Source: Chitinophaga sp. H8 (GTDB lineage Bacteria > Bacteroidota > Bacteroidia > Chitinophagales > Chitinophagaceae). From it: a stretch of DNA of 64,000 nt. Below, in pieces: positions 25,918-35,627 of the stretch. The translations under genes and the position numbers were made by a program. Position 1 is the first letter of the stretch. Each line of letters begins with the position of its first letter. The stretch is from the NCBI RefSeq assembly GCF_040567655.1, contig NZ_JBEXAC010000002.1, forward strand, positions 1,612,001-1,676,000, in the 5' to 3' direction. The notes beneath the pieces are model-generated. The model did not search any database, was not told the origin of the DNA, and worked only from the letters and a program-made list of their open reading frames with translations.

Positions 25918-27117
25918 ATGTTAATCAACAGACGTCGTTTCTTACAGGTGGGTTCCCTGGCATCCGCTGCGGTGATGATGCCCAGGTTTTTGAAGGCACT
26001 GGAAAGGGGCCATCTGGTACCTCCTGGTAATAAAGTATTGGTGATCTTACAGCTTTCCGGCGGGAATGATGGGCTTAACACCATTATTCCTTACCGTAAT
26101 GATATCTATTACAGGATGCGCCCGGATCTGGGCCTGAAAAGAGAAAAGGCGTTATCATTAAATGATGAGCTGGGGATTCATCCCGCGTTAACGGGTCTGA
26201 AAGCCTTGTATGATGATGGCATGCTGGGCGTGTTGAATAATGTAGGGTATCCTAATCCTGACCGTTCGCACTTCCGGTCTATGGACATCTGGCATACCGG
26301 CAGTGCTGCAAAGGATTATTGGAGTGATGGTTGGGTAGGCCGTTACCTGGATGCACAATGCAGTGGTTGTGATAAACGTGCACAGGCACTGGAGATAGAT
26401 GATACACTAAGCCTGGCATTGAAAGGAGAAACCGCTAAGGGCCTGGCCCTTACAGACCCTAACCGCTTATTTGGTACCAGTAATGATAAGTACTTCCGGG
26501 AACTTTTACAGCAGCATCAGGAGGATGGTGGGCATAGTCATGCCGACTACCTGTACAAAACAATGGGAGAAACAATGGCCTCTGCGGCCTATATTCAACA
26601 GCAGTCCAGGCTGTATAAAACAAAAGAAACCTATCCTAATACAGAGCTGGGCCGTAATATGAAAACAATTGCCAACCTTATTATGTCCGATATCAGTACC
26701 AAAGTGTATTATGTATCGCATGGCAGTTTTGATACACACGTGGGACAACAGGGACAACAGGAAAGATTGTTTCACCAGCTGGATGAGGCGGTCACCGCTT
26801 TTACGCAGGACCTGAAAAAGAACAATCGTTTCCAGGATGTGGTATTGATGACTTTTTCTGAATTTGGCAGAAGGGTAGGCCAGAATGCCAGTGGTGGCAC
26901 CGATCATGGTACTGCAAATAATATGTTCCTGGTGGGTGGAGGATTGCAACAAAAAGGGATCCTGAATGAAGGACCTGACCTGGCTGATTTGCAGGATGGG
27001 GATCTGAAATACACAGTAGACTTTAAGAGCGTGTATGCCACCTTGCTACACAAATGGCTGAATGCGGATGACCAGCTGATACTCAAAGCACAGTACCCGC
27101 ATTTATCTTTTATCTGA
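25918..27117 (+). CDS. DUF1501-family protein with Tat-type signal
   Basis: The 399-residue protein starts MLINRRRFLQVGSLASAAVMM, a twin-arginine-type signal. The body carries VILQLSGGNDGLNTIIPY, NNVGYPNPDRSHFRSMDIWHTG (in parts), YYVSHGSFDTH, LMTFSEFGRR and GGTDHGTANNMFLVGG. This places it in the DUF1501 group, which has an alkaline-phosphatase/sulfatase-like fold in outline. It is exported, probably folded, to the periplasm. It follows the DUF1800 gene, the usual partner, but with a 220-bp repeat-filled spacer. Confidence 0.9.
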   Translation: MLINRRRFLQVGSLASAAVMMPRFLKALERGHLVPPGNKVLVILQLSGGNDGLNTIIPYRNDIYYRMRPDLGLKREKALSLNDELGIHPALTGLKALYDDGMLGVLNNVGYPNPDRSHFRSMDIWHTGSAAKDYWSDGWVGRYLDAQCSGCDKRAQALEIDDTLSLALKGETAKGLALTDPNRLFGTSNDKYFRELLQQHQEDGGHSHADYLYKTMGETMASAAYIQQQSRLYKTKETYPNTELGRNMKTIANLIMSDISTKVYYVSHGSFDTHVGQQGQQERLFHQLDEAVTAFTQDLKKNNRFQDVVLMTFSEFGRRVGQNASGGTDHGTANNMFLVGGGLQQKGILNEGPDLADLQDGDLKYTVDFKSVYATLLHKWLNADDQLILKAQYPHLSFI

Positions 27118-27123
27118 TACTGA

Positions 27124-27624
27124 TTACAGCTGTTTATACACTGCCCGGAATGAGCCGTTAGACACTACTCTGGGGGTGGCACTGCCATACAGGTCGCTCA
27201 GAATACCTGTAAAAGTACCTTCCACAACATTACCATTAACATTGAGAATCTGCAGTGCAAAGATCCCTGTATTTTCACTGGCACCAATTACAGAAAGTCC
27301 TCCGTTGAAAGTGATGGTCATGGAATTACCCTGTGTGCTTTCATAAAATCCCGGCTGCAATATATTCGTAGGGGATACCAGGCTGAAAGCAATCTGATCA
27401 CCACGATTGCTGGTGCCGGTAATCAGCAGGGTAGGATAATCATTATCCGGGTTGTTATCCGTTGTATTGGGCACGGTAAGGATCCCGGCGGGGTTTTCAG
27501 ACAGGTAAATAACGCTGTCAAGCTTAAAGGAAATGAATTTTCTGGGCGGTCCTGCTTTTTCTTCCTGACAAGCGGAACTAAAAAAAAGACAGGCACCTAA
27601 CAATGTAGATAGAAAGATGCGCAT
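27124..27624 (-). CDS. Hypothetical lipoprotein (DUF6252-like)
   Basis: The 166-residue lipoprotein has lipobox FSSAC (C19) followed by QEEKAG. The mature part looks all-beta: KFISFKLDSVIYLSE, YPTLLITGTSNRGDQIAFSL (in parts), and a closing VEGTFTGILSD ... VSNGSFRAVY, resembling the DUF6252 pattern of Bacteroidota lipoproteins. The function is unknown. It converges on the DUF1501 gene with 6 bp between stops. Confidence 0.65.
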   Translation of the reverse strand: MRIFLSTLLGACLFFSSACQEEKAGPPRKFISFKLDSVIYLSENPAGILTVPNTTDNNPDNDYPTLLITGTSNRGDQIAFSLVSPTNILQPGFYESTQGNSMTITFNGGLSVIGASENTGIFALQILNVNGNVVEGTFTGILSDLYGSATPRVVSNGSFRAVYKQL

Positions 27625-27690
27625 AGGTTATTATGTAATAAAATGAATGCTAATTAACGGTAAAGATATTAAAACTATTGTGGTACAAAA

Positions 27691-27737
27691 AAAGGCCTGC
27701 TGAAAAGTCCCCCCCATATCCGGAGGAAAAGCAGGCC
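27691..27737 (-). terminator. Terminator after the OPT transporter gene
   Basis: An 8-bp inverted repeat GGCCTGCT (27694-27701) with AGCAGGCC (27730-27737) encloses a 28-nt loop. On the minus strand it is followed by a run of seven T. It lies 75 bp after the OPT stop. Confidence 0.7.
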
Positions 27738-27811
27738 GGACAACGTTCATACGTTCCCGGCTACTGCTTATTTACTTTTTGGCAGGCCTTCCTATGAAAA
27801 TGAAGGATCAG

Positions 27812-29863
27812 TTATACTTTTCTGGCTGTTCTGTAGAGTACCCATCCCATAAAGGCAAAGAACGCAGTGCCCAACAGATAGTAGCCACCATGGCCCAAGG
27901 CGCCATTAAGGGCTGGTTCCATGTTCAATTTGGCCAATATAGCCGCGGTGCCGTCAAAACCAGCTAAAATGGCAATGATCACCCCTGCTACAGCCCCTCC
28001 TGCTACTAAACCGGTGGCAAACAGGTTGCCTTTCCCCAGCTCATCTTCTTCAGCCGTGGTAGTGATGTTTTCCTTTTTCTTCTTGTTATCTATCAATCCA
28101 CGGATAGCGCCACCCACGAAAATAGGCAGCGTGGTGGATAATGGCAGGTACGCACCTACTGCAAAAGACAGGGACTTGATACCGCACAATTCCATGGTGA
28201 TAGACAGAAACACACCTACCAGCACAAATTGCCAGTCGAGGTTAAAGGACAGGATACCTTTAGCAAGCGTCGCCATCAGAGTGCCCTGCGGTGCAGGATA
28301 GTATACGCTGCCAATAGCATGCTCTGTTACGCCATTAGCAATCATTACCGCCGTGGGCTTATCCAGGAACTTTACCGTCAGTCCTATCACGATAGAAGAA
28401 ACAATCGCTCCTATAAACAGCGCAATTTGCTGGAATTTAGGGGTGGCGCCTACTATATAACCGGATTTGAGGTCCTGGGAAGTAGCCCCCGCGTTGGCGG
28501 CTGCAATACAGATCATCCCGCCCACTACCAGTGCCATGGGTTCATATACCTTACCGGTCCAGCCTACAGCTATAAATACCAGACAGGTACCCATCAGTGT
28601 GGCAATGGTCATACCGGAAATCGGGTTGTTGGAAGAGCCGATAAGCCCTACTATACGGCTGGATACCGTTACGAAGAAGGCGCCAAAAATTACCACCAGC
28701 AAACCTACCAGCAATTTATTACCAATGCTGTCGCCTGGTAGCTGTGGCAGGAATGCCATGAGTAAGATAAGTGCCAGACTGCCAAAACCCACTACTTTAA
28801 TACTCAGATCCCTTTCAGTTCTTGGTACTTCCCTGGAAGAGGCCTGTTTTTCACCGGATTTATTACCACCCAGGGAACCCAGACTGCCTTTGAAAGTAGA
28901 TATAATGGTGGGGATCGTTTTGATCAGGGTGATGAAACCTCCTGCGGCTACTGCACCTGCACCTATCTGACGCACATAGGCGTAATAGATGGCAACGGAA
29001 TAGTCGGCAAAAGTGCGGGTAACAGGGTCCCAGCGGCCTTGCCCGCCTGGTGTGCTTAAATCAGCCAGGTACCCCAGCTTCACCAGCTGGGTGGCTATTG
29101 TTTCACCAGGTACCAGGGTGGCGAGCAAAGGAATCAGCCCTAACCAGGATAATACACCACCGGCTACCAGTACACCGGCAATTTTAGGACCGATGATATA
29201 ACCTACCCCCATATACTCCGGAGTGATCTCACCGCTTACCTTGGCAGAAGGGAAAAACTTGTTCACCTGTTGCGTCATATGAGCTGGCGCTTCTGCGATC
29301 ACGTGCAGGATCTTTTGCAGTATGGCATACGCAAAGGCAAAGCCTAACCCGTAAAAGGCTGTTTTGGCAAAGTCGCCTCCTTTCTCTCCTGCTTTCAGTA
29401 CATCCCCGCAGGCAGTGCCCTCCGGGTAAGGCAGGGTATCGTGCTCATTTACGATCAATGCCTTCCGCAACGGGATCATCATCAGGGTGCCCAATACACC
29501 TCCAAAAATGGCCAGGGTAAGGATCGTGATGTAATTAAAGAACTGTGCACCATCTCCATCCGTCAGAAACAGAAAGCCAGGGAGCGTGAATACCACACCG
29601 GCGGCAATGGATTCACCGGCAGACCCCGTAGTTTGAATAATATTGTTTTCTAAAATGGTAGTCTTGAAAAATTTACGCCCCAGGGTAATCGCAATCACCG
29701 CAATAGGGATAGAGGCAGAAACAGTCAACCCTGCCTTGAGGGCCAGGTATACAGTGGCTGCGCCAAAGATGATACCAAAGATACAGCCCAGTAGAATGGA
29801 CTTCAGCGTAAATTCCTTCATTGACACTTCGGGTGGAACAAAGGGCTTGAAATTTTCTGCCAT
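27812..29863 (-). CDS. OPT-family oligopeptide transporter
   Basis: The 683-residue polytopic membrane protein (about 15-16 helices) begins FTLKSILLGCIFGIIFGAATVYLALKAGLTVSASIPIAV (read in parts). It has the OPT signatures ENNIIQTTGSAGESIAAGVVFTLPG (in parts), YPEGTACGDVLKAGEKGG and SYIVGATPKFQQIALFIGA-like segments. It takes up peptides or metal-peptide complexes using a proton gradient. It is followed upstream on the same strand by the POT peptide transporter, together suggesting a peptide-uptake locus. A charged cytoplasmic loop (KSGEKQASSREVPRTERD) lies near the middle. Confidence 0.93.
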   Translation of the reverse strand: MAENFKPFVPPEVSMKEFTLKSILLGCIFGIIFGAATVYLALKAGLTVSASIPIAVIAITLGRKFFKTTILENNIIQTTGSAGESIAAGVVFTLPGFLFLTDGDGAQFFNYITILTLAIFGGVLGTLMMIPLRKALIVNEHDTLPYPEGTACGDVLKAGEKGGDFAKTAFYGLGFAFAYAILQKILHVIAEAPAHMTQQVNKFFPSAKVSGEITPEYMGVGYIIGPKIAGVLVAGGVLSWLGLIPLLATLVPGETIATQLVKLGYLADLSTPGGQGRWDPVTRTFADYSVAIYYAYVRQIGAGAVAAGGFITLIKTIPTIISTFKGSLGSLGGNKSGEKQASSREVPRTERDLSIKVVGFGSLALILLMAFLPQLPGDSIGNKLLVGLLVVIFGAFFVTVSSRIVGLIGSSNNPISGMTIATLMGTCLVFIAVGWTGKVYEPMALVVGGMICIAAANAGATSQDLKSGYIVGATPKFQQIALFIGAIVSSIVIGLTVKFLDKPTAVMIANGVTEHAIGSVYYPAPQGTLMATLAKGILSFNLDWQFVLVGVFLSITMELCGIKSLSFAVGAYLPLSTTLPIFVGGAIRGLIDNKKKKENITTTAEEDELGKGNLFATGLVAGGAVAGVIIAILAGFDGTAAILAKLNMEPALNGALGHGGYYLLGTAFFAFMGWVLYRTARKV

Positions 29864-29950
29864 AAGAGGTTGGATATAGATTAAGTTGAATAAATATAGG
29901 TGAATAATTGGATATGCTGTAACCGCAGGAAGTGAACCTATATAAAATGC

Positions 29951-29989
29951 AAAAGGAGAAAAGAGGTGGAATGCCTGCTTTCTCCTTTT
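29951..29989 (-). terminator. Hairpin after the POT transporter gene
   Basis: An 11-bp perfect stem AAAAGGAGAAA (29951-29961) with TTTCTCCTTTT (29979-29989), loop 17 nt, lies 16 bp after the POT stop on the minus strand. The A/T-rich stem end can act as the T tract. Confidence 0.6.
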
Positions 29990-30004
29990 ACACCGGAACC
30001 CGGA

Positions 30005-31693
30005 TTAGTAGGACCCCGTCTTTTCTTTTACTACTTTGGCAATCCACTTGCCAATCATTAACATAACTACACCGGCAACGGCTGCGGCAATAGTCAGGAT
30101 CATGAAGTAAGTCTTTTTGTCGATAAAACTATCCCAGAAGGTAGCCATTAAACCAGCTATCTTTCCTGCGATAGAGTTAACCAGGTACCATCCTCCCATC
30201 ATTAACGCGGTAACGCGCGGCGGGGAAAGCTTGGATACCATCGACAAGCCAATAGGGCTTACCAATATCTCTCCAATCGTAAATATCGCGTAAGTGGCAA
30301 TGAGCCAGGACATGGCGCTTTTCTCCACGTATACATCGGTCATGGCCACTGCCATTACCATCAGCAGAGAGGAAAAACCAGCCATAAAGATACCCAGGGC
30401 TATCTTGGTAGGGGTATTGGGTTCCTTGCCTCTTACGGCCAGCCAGCTGAATAAACCTACCATCATCATCGAAAACACCACAATAAAGAAGGGGTTGATC
30501 GACTGGAATATTTCTGTAGAAAGCAGGTGAAGGGTGCCGCTTTCGGGAATCTGATCTTTGGACAGGTTCTGGAAATAAGGATCAGGTCCCTGTACCTGCA
30601 CCGTTTTGCCGGAGGCATCTGTAATGGCGCGGAAATGCTCGTCGATCTGAGTGACCGTATGCGGCTCCATAGTCACCGTTTGCAGCATCCCTAATGGTTG
30701 AGCGGCCTTTTCCATTGCCGGCGACATCTGGCGGTTGGTATACTGGTCGGCCCAGATAGTCAGCCCCGTACTGTTCTGGTTGTAAATCACCCAGAATACA
30801 ATGGCCACGGCAAAGAATGCCAGCAAGGCGCCCAGGCCACGCTTGTCTTCTTTGGCGGCGGTGGTATATAAGCGAATGTAGAAGATCACAATGGGCACGC
30901 AGGCAAACATGAAGGCATCATTTGAACGGGTGCCAAACAGGGTATGACCCAGGACAGGCGCTACAAAGTAACCAATCCCAGCAGCAATAATGGCCGGCAG
31001 GAATACAGAACTGAGGATCGTGCCAATAGGCATATCTTCTTTCGAAGGTGTTTTTTTGATATCTCCCTCTGCTACCACTTTCATGCGCGACATGAAAATG
31101 ATCAGACCTACCACCATACCTACGCCGGCAGCAGCAAATGCATATCCCCAGCCATAGTGGTTGCGGAGATAAGCTGCTACGAAATTGCAGATAAAGGCCC
31201 CGATGTTTACGCCCATATAAAAGATATTGTACGCCACATCTTTTTTAGGCTTCAGGTCAGGACGGTTGTAAATGTTACCCAGCAAAGTACCAATGTTGGG
31301 CTTAAAGAACCCGTTACCAATAATAATCAGGCCCAGGGAAATATACATGGCCATATCACCTGGAAAGGCTAGCCCGAAATAACCCGCGGCAAGCAAGGCC
31401 CCCCCGATAACAATGGCCCGCCGATATCCCAGATACCGGTCGGCCAGTAAACCTCCAATAAAAGGGGATAAATATACCAGGGCAATATAAGATCCTACCA
31501 GATCAGCTGCCTTGGTATTATCAAAACCTTTTCCTCCGTTAATAGAAGGATCAATCAGGTACAGGAAAAAAATGCCTATCATCAGATAGTAACCGAAGCG
31601 CTCCCACATCTCCGTAAAGAACAACACATATAGGCCAGGATGGTGCTTCTTGGCCGGTGCGATTACTGGCTGCTCATCAGCAGTTTGACTCAT
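30005..31693 (-). CDS. POT/PTR-family proton-dependent peptide transporter
   Basis: This 562-residue MFS protein has the peptide-transporter signature EMWERFGYYLM at residues 29-39 (ExxERFxYY), GGLLADRYLGYRRAIVIGG and FYMGVNIGAFICNFVAAYLR (in parts). A periplasmic insertion sits in the middle, between helices around residues 330-390. It imports di- or tripeptides with protons. The next gene downstream on the same strand is the OPT transporter, but separate terminators suggest separate transcripts. Confidence 0.93.
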   Translation of the reverse strand: MSQTADEQPVIAPAKKHHPGLYVLFFTEMWERFGYYLMIGIFFLYLIDPSINGGKGFDNTKAADLVGSYIALVYLSPFIGGLLADRYLGYRRAIVIGGALLAAGYFGLAFPGDMAMYISLGLIIIGNGFFKPNIGTLLGNIYNRPDLKPKKDVAYNIFYMGVNIGAFICNFVAAYLRNHYGWGYAFAAAGVGMVVGLIIFMSRMKVVAEGDIKKTPSKEDMPIGTILSSVFLPAIIAAGIGYFVAPVLGHTLFGTRSNDAFMFACVPIVIFYIRLYTTAAKEDKRGLGALLAFFAVAIVFWVIYNQNSTGLTIWADQYTNRQMSPAMEKAAQPLGMLQTVTMEPHTVTQIDEHFRAITDASGKTVQVQGPDPYFQNLSKDQIPESGTLHLLSTEIFQSINPFFIVVFSMMMVGLFSWLAVRGKEPNTPTKIALGIFMAGFSSLLMVMAVAMTDVYVEKSAMSWLIATYAIFTIGEILVSPIGLSMVSKLSPPRVTALMMGGWYLVNSIAGKIAGLMATFWDSFIDKKTYFMILTIAAAVAGVVMLMIGKWIAKVVKEKTGSY

Positions 31694-32012
31694 AAATGGT
31701 TAGTTTTAGATGTTGTTGTTGGTGTTAGTTAGTCTTTTGCGATGCGGCAAGTTAAATAAATTCGGGTTTTTATCTGAAAAAATGATGTATTTGGCTATTT
31801 TTTGGCCTTTCTTTGCAAAAAAAATGGAAAAGTAGATGGCCTGGCCAGTGCCTGCCATAACAGATAAAAGCCCCCGGTTAACAACACAATAGCAAGAGCG
31901 AAAGACAAAAGGGAGGAGGGCTACCTGATGACAGATCCAGGATTTTCAGCAGCCAGGTATACAGCGTTTATCGCTGATAACCATTGCCGTAGATTTTTGC
32001 ATATAACTCATT
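31694..32012. other. 319-bp divergent spacer between the POT transporter gene and purD
   Basis: No gene is supported. A plus-strand frame 31928-32140 overlaps purD and is a shadow. The purD side ends in TAGATTTTTGCATATAA (31990-32006), which resembles a -7 region with extra spacing. The POT side has repeated GTTGTTGTTGGTGTTAG on the plus strand close to the start. I see no repeats or structured RNA. Confidence 0.4.
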
Positions 32013-33290
32013 ATGAACATATTATTACTAGGAGGCGGTGGCCGGGAGCACGCCCTCGCGCTCAAAATTTCGCAAAGTGTACATTGCTCGCAATTATTTA
32101 TTGCACCCGGAAATGCCGGTACTGCACAACACGGCCATAACGTAAATATTGCCGTGGATGACTTCGATCAGCTGAAAACCTTTTGTATCAATAATGCGAT
32201 AGAAATGGTGGTGCCAGGGCCGGAAGATCCGCTGGTAAAAGGTATTTATGACTTTTTTGAACAGGATCCCGCCATCAGCCATATTCCTGTTCTAGGCCCC
32301 TCTAAGGTGGGGGCACAGCTGGAAGGTAGTAAAGCTTTTGCTAAACTGTTTATGCAAAGGCATAATATCCCTACCGCTGCCTACCGCGAATTCAGCGAAG
32401 CTAATTACGAGGAAGGGGTGGCCTATCTGCAGCAACATGCACTGCCGGTGGTGATCAAAGCAGACGGACTGGCAGCGGGTAAAGGGGTGGTGATCCCTAC
32501 TACCCGGGAAGAAGCACTGGCAGAGTTTGCCCAGATGATCAAAGATGCCAAGTTCGGAGATGCCAGCAAAAAAGTAGTGATAGAGGAATTCCTGACCGGT
32601 ATTGAAATGTCTGTATTTGTTATTACGGACGGACAGCATTATAAAATCCTCCCTGCTGCCAAAGACTACAAACGGATAGGAGAAGGGGATACCGGCCTGA
32701 ATACAGGTGGTATGGGGGCCATTTCTCCTGTACCCTTTGCTGATAAAGTATTTATGGACAAAGTGGAAAACCAGGTGATCCGCCCTACAGTAGCAGGATT
32801 GGCTGCCGAAGGTATTGTGTATAAGGGCTTTATCTTCTTTGGACTCATCAAGGTAAATGAAGCCCCTTTTGTAATTGAATACAACTGCCGCATGGGCGAT
32901 CCGGAAACCGAGGTAGTTATACCCCGTCTGCAGAACGACCTTGTAGAACTGCTACAGGCTACTGCTGCCGGAAAGCTGGATACACAGACCGTGGTAGAAG
33001 ACCCCCGTGCAGCCGCTACCGTTATGCTGGTGGCTGGTGGGTATCCCGAAGCCTATGAAAAAGGTAAGGCAATTACCGGTATACCAGCACCTACAAAAGA
33101 TCAGATCGTGTTTCACGCGGGTACAAAACAAAGTGGGGAACAGGTGCTCACCAACGGTGGCAGAGTCCTGGCCATCACTTCTCTGGCTACCGATCTGTCA
33201 ATTGCACTGGCGCACTCCAAACAAACAGCCGAAACGCTGTCGTTTGAAGGGAAATATTACCGCCGGGATATCGGTTATGAGTTTTTATAA
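32013..33290 (+). CDS. purD: Phosphoribosylamine-glycine ligase PurD
   Basis: The 425-residue ATP-grasp enzyme starts MNILLLGGGGREHALALK. It has VVPGPEDPLVKGI, KADGLAAGKGVVI for ATP binding, VVIEEFLTGIEMSVF, LNTGGMGAISP and the metal-binding EYNCRMGDPETEVV. It makes GAR in purine synthesis (step 2). The length is normal. It is monocistronic, with no other pur gene nearby. Confidence 0.97.
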   Translation: MNILLLGGGGREHALALKISQSVHCSQLFIAPGNAGTAQHGHNVNIAVDDFDQLKTFCINNAIEMVVPGPEDPLVKGIYDFFEQDPAISHIPVLGPSKVGAQLEGSKAFAKLFMQRHNIPTAAYREFSEANYEEGVAYLQQHALPVVIKADGLAAGKGVVIPTTREEALAEFAQMIKDAKFGDASKKVVIEEFLTGIEMSVFVITDGQHYKILPAAKDYKRIGEGDTGLNTGGMGAISPVPFADKVFMDKVENQVIRPTVAGLAAEGIVYKGFIFFGLIKVNEAPFVIEYNCRMGDPETEVVIPRLQNDLVELLQATAAGKLDTQTVVEDPRAAATVMLVAGGYPEAYEKGKAITGIPAPTKDQIVFHAGTKQSGEQVLTNGGRVLAITSLATDLSIALAHSKQTAETLSFEGKYYRRDIGYEFL

Positions 33291-33593
33291 TGGTGCGGAA
33301 TAGGATGGGGCCGGCAGGCATATGATTTTATACCTGCCACCCGTTGCTTTACGGTGATAATGAAAAGGTTGTGAAACGCAATGAAAGGTACATTTTTTGA
33401 AGAGCAGAACAATTTAAAACGGTTAATTCCGTTCTAGCCTCTTGGGTGTTTATGGGAGTACTGACAATGCCTTTTATACAACAAATAACTTTTTTTAATA
33501 TTTAGCCGTATTATTGCAGGAACATCCAATTTTTGCATCGTATATTCGTTGGAATTATTCATTTTTGCATTCTAATTTTTCACCGTATCAATA
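33291..33593. other. 303-bp spacer upstream of mreB
   Basis: There is no gene. After purD an imperfect hairpin has arms GGCAGG and CCTGCC (about 33312-33337) and could end purD transcription. Later AACGG-TTAATT-CCGTT forms a short inverted repeat near 33419-33434. Two similar words, AATTTTTGCATCGTAT and CATTTTTGCATTCTAA, lie in the last 70 bp before mreB; each contains TTTTTGCAT and could be a -7 element, so mreB may have two promoters. Confidence 0.4.
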
Positions 33594-34616
33594 ATGGGAT
33601 TTTTTAACTTTTTGACGCAGGAAATAGCTATTGACTTAGGTACAGCTAATACGCTAATTATACATAATGATCAGGTGGTGGTGGATGAGCCTTCCATTGT
33701 AGCCATTGAGAGGGCTAGCGGTAAAATTGTGGCCGTAGGTAAGAAGGCCATGATGATGCACGAAAAAACACACGAATATCTTCGAACTATACGCCCCCTG
33801 AAAGATGGTGTTATTGCAGACTTTAATGCTGCAGAAGGCATGCTCAGGGAACTGATAAAAATGGTATACCCTAAAAAACCACTGTTTGCTCCCAGCTGGC
33901 GTATGGTGATCTGTATCCCTTCCAGCATTACGGAAGTGGAAAAGAGAGCGGTACGCGACTCGGCAGAACAGGCCGGCGCCAAGGAAGTATACCTGCTGCA
34001 TGAGCCGATGGCGGCCGCACTGGGTATTGGTATTGATGTGGAAGAGCCAGTGGGTAATATGATTATCGATATCGGAGGTGGTACCACCGGTATTTCAGTA
34101 ATAGCTTTGGCCGGTATCGTTTGCGACCAGAGTATCCGTATTGCGGGAGATGAATTTACCGCCGATATCATGGAAGCACTGCGTCGCTACCATAGCTTGC
34201 TGATAGGTGAAAGAACTGCTGAACAAATTAAGATACATATCGGATCTGCTCTGAAAGAACTGGATAACCCACCAGATGACATCCCGGTAAACGGTCGTGA
34301 CCTGGTAACCGGTATCCCCAAGCAGATCATGGTATCTTACCAGGAAATTGCAGAAGCACTGGATAAATCCATTTTTAAAATTGAAGAGGCTATTCTGAAG
34401 GCGTTGGAAACCACTCCTCCGGAATTGGCATCAGATATCTACAGGAGAGGTTTGTATCTGACCGGTGGTGGTGCATTGCTCCGTGGGCTGGATAAACGTT
34501 TAACCCAAAAAATTAAACTGCCCGTTCATGTAGCAGATGATCCGCTGCGCGCCGTAGTAAGAGGTACCGGCATTGCACTTAAGCATGTTGGTAAATACCC
34601 TTTCCTGATGCAATAG
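33594..34616 (+). CDS. mreB: Rod shape-determining protein MreB
   Basis: This 340-residue actin homologue begins with the phosphate-1 loop IDLGTANTLI and continues with CIPSSITEVEKRAVRDSAEQAGA (in parts), HEPMAAALGIG, IIDIGGGTTGISVIALAG and LTGGGALLRGLDKRL. It forms filaments under the inner membrane that guide the elongation machinery. It heads the cluster mreB-mreC-mreD-PBP2-PBP2-rodA. A stable inverted repeat separates it from mreC. Confidence 0.98.
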   Translation: MGFFNFLTQEIAIDLGTANTLIIHNDQVVVDEPSIVAIERASGKIVAVGKKAMMMHEKTHEYLRTIRPLKDGVIADFNAAEGMLRELIKMVYPKKPLFAPSWRMVICIPSSITEVEKRAVRDSAEQAGAKEVYLLHEPMAAALGIGIDVEEPVGNMIIDIGGGTTGISVIALAGIVCDQSIRIAGDEFTADIMEALRRYHSLLIGERTAEQIKIHIGSALKELDNPPDDIPVNGRDLVTGIPKQIMVSYQEIAEALDKSIFKIEEAILKALETTPPELASDIYRRGLYLTGGGALLRGLDKRLTQKIKLPVHVADDPLRAVVRGTGIALKHVGKYPFLMQ

Positions 34617-34628
34617 TGAAGTATTCAG

Positions 34629-34695
34629 GGAATGTAAAGATCCGGAGCGCTGAAATAGCAGCCGCTATACCCGGTACTCCCGATCTTTACCTTCC
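34629..34695 (+). other. mreB-mreC intercistronic stem-loop
   Basis: GGAATGTAAAGATC (34629-34642) pairs with GATCTTTACCTTCC (34682-34695), 13 of 14 positions matching with one internal mismatch (T against C), closing a 39-nt loop. It lies 13 bp after the mreB stop and 45 bp before mreC. There is no T run, so attenuation or mRNA processing/stability is likelier than complete termination. Confidence 0.55.
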
Positions 34696-34739
34696 GGAAT
34701 ACCGTTAATCTCTAAATCACAAAACAGAGCAATCAGCGT

Positions 34740-35627
34740 GTGCGTAATCTAATCATATTCTTAAGGCGATATTTCAACTTCTTCTTATTTCTGCTGCTGG
34801 AAGTGATTTGTATTGTCCTGGTATTTCGTAATAATAATTTTCAACGAACTGCCTACCTCAATTCTGCCAACGATATCAGCGGTAAAATGTATGACCGCTA
34901 TAATAACATACAATACTACTTTCATTTAAAGGCTACCAACGACAGCCTCGTTAATGAAAATACCCGCCTGCATAATATGCTCCGCTCCAGCTACGACAGT
35001 ATGCTTACTGCCAACGGCATAAAAGTAGACACCGTACGTATTTACAGTGATGATACCCTGCACCGTATTATAGGTACCCAGCTCCGCCGTTATGAGTACC
35101 GGGAGGCCAAAGTAATCAATAACTCCGTTAATAAACCTGTGAACTATATTACCATTCACCGGGGCAGCCTCCAGGGGATCCGTACCAATATGGGGGTTAT
35201 CAGTCCAAGTGGCGTGGTAGGTGTGGTAAGAAGTGTAAGTGATAACTATGCAGTGGTCATTTCCCTGTTATCCAAATCATCTACCATGGGTATCAGTGCC
35301 CGGCTGGGCAACAGCAAGGAAATGGGTACCGTACACTGGGATGGGGAAAGCCCCGGCTATGCCATTCTGAAAGATGTGCCCAAAAGTGCCAGGGTATTCA
35401 AAGGAGATACCGTGATCACCAGCGGCTACTCCGGCCTGTTCCCGGAAAATATCCCCATCGGTTATGTAGATACTTTTACCGTAGGCGATAAATCAAGCAC
35501 GGCATATACCATCCGTATAAGATTGGCAACCAATTTTAACAACGTACAATACGTATATGTGATAGATAATTTGTTGAAGGAAGAACAACAAAGATTGGAG
35601 GACTCTACCTACAGGCTGATCAAATGA
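34740..35627 (+). CDS. mreC: Rod shape-determining protein MreC
   Basis: The 295-residue protein has a GTG start, a short cytoplasmic end, one transmembrane helix (FNFFLFLLLEVICIVLVF), a helical segment (about 40-80), and the beta-rich MreC domain with NYITIHRGSLQGIRTNMGVISPSGVVGVV (in parts) and SGYSGLFPENIPIGYV. It links MreB to the periplasmic elongation complex. It overlaps mreD by 4 bp (ATGA), so the two are translationally coupled. Confidence 0.95.
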   Translation: MRNLIIFLRRYFNFFLFLLLEVICIVLVFRNNNFQRTAYLNSANDISGKMYDRYNNIQYYFHLKATNDSLVNENTRLHNMLRSSYDSMLTANGIKVDTVRIYSDDTLHRIIGTQLRRYEYREAKVINNSVNKPVNYITIHRGSLQGIRTNMGVISPSGVVGVVRSVSDNYAVVISLLSKSSTMGISARLGNSKEMGTVHWDGESPGYAILKDVPKSARVFKGDTVITSGYSGLFPENIPIGYVDTFTVGDKSSTAYTIRIRLATNFNNVQYVYVIDNLLKEEQQRLEDSTYRLIK

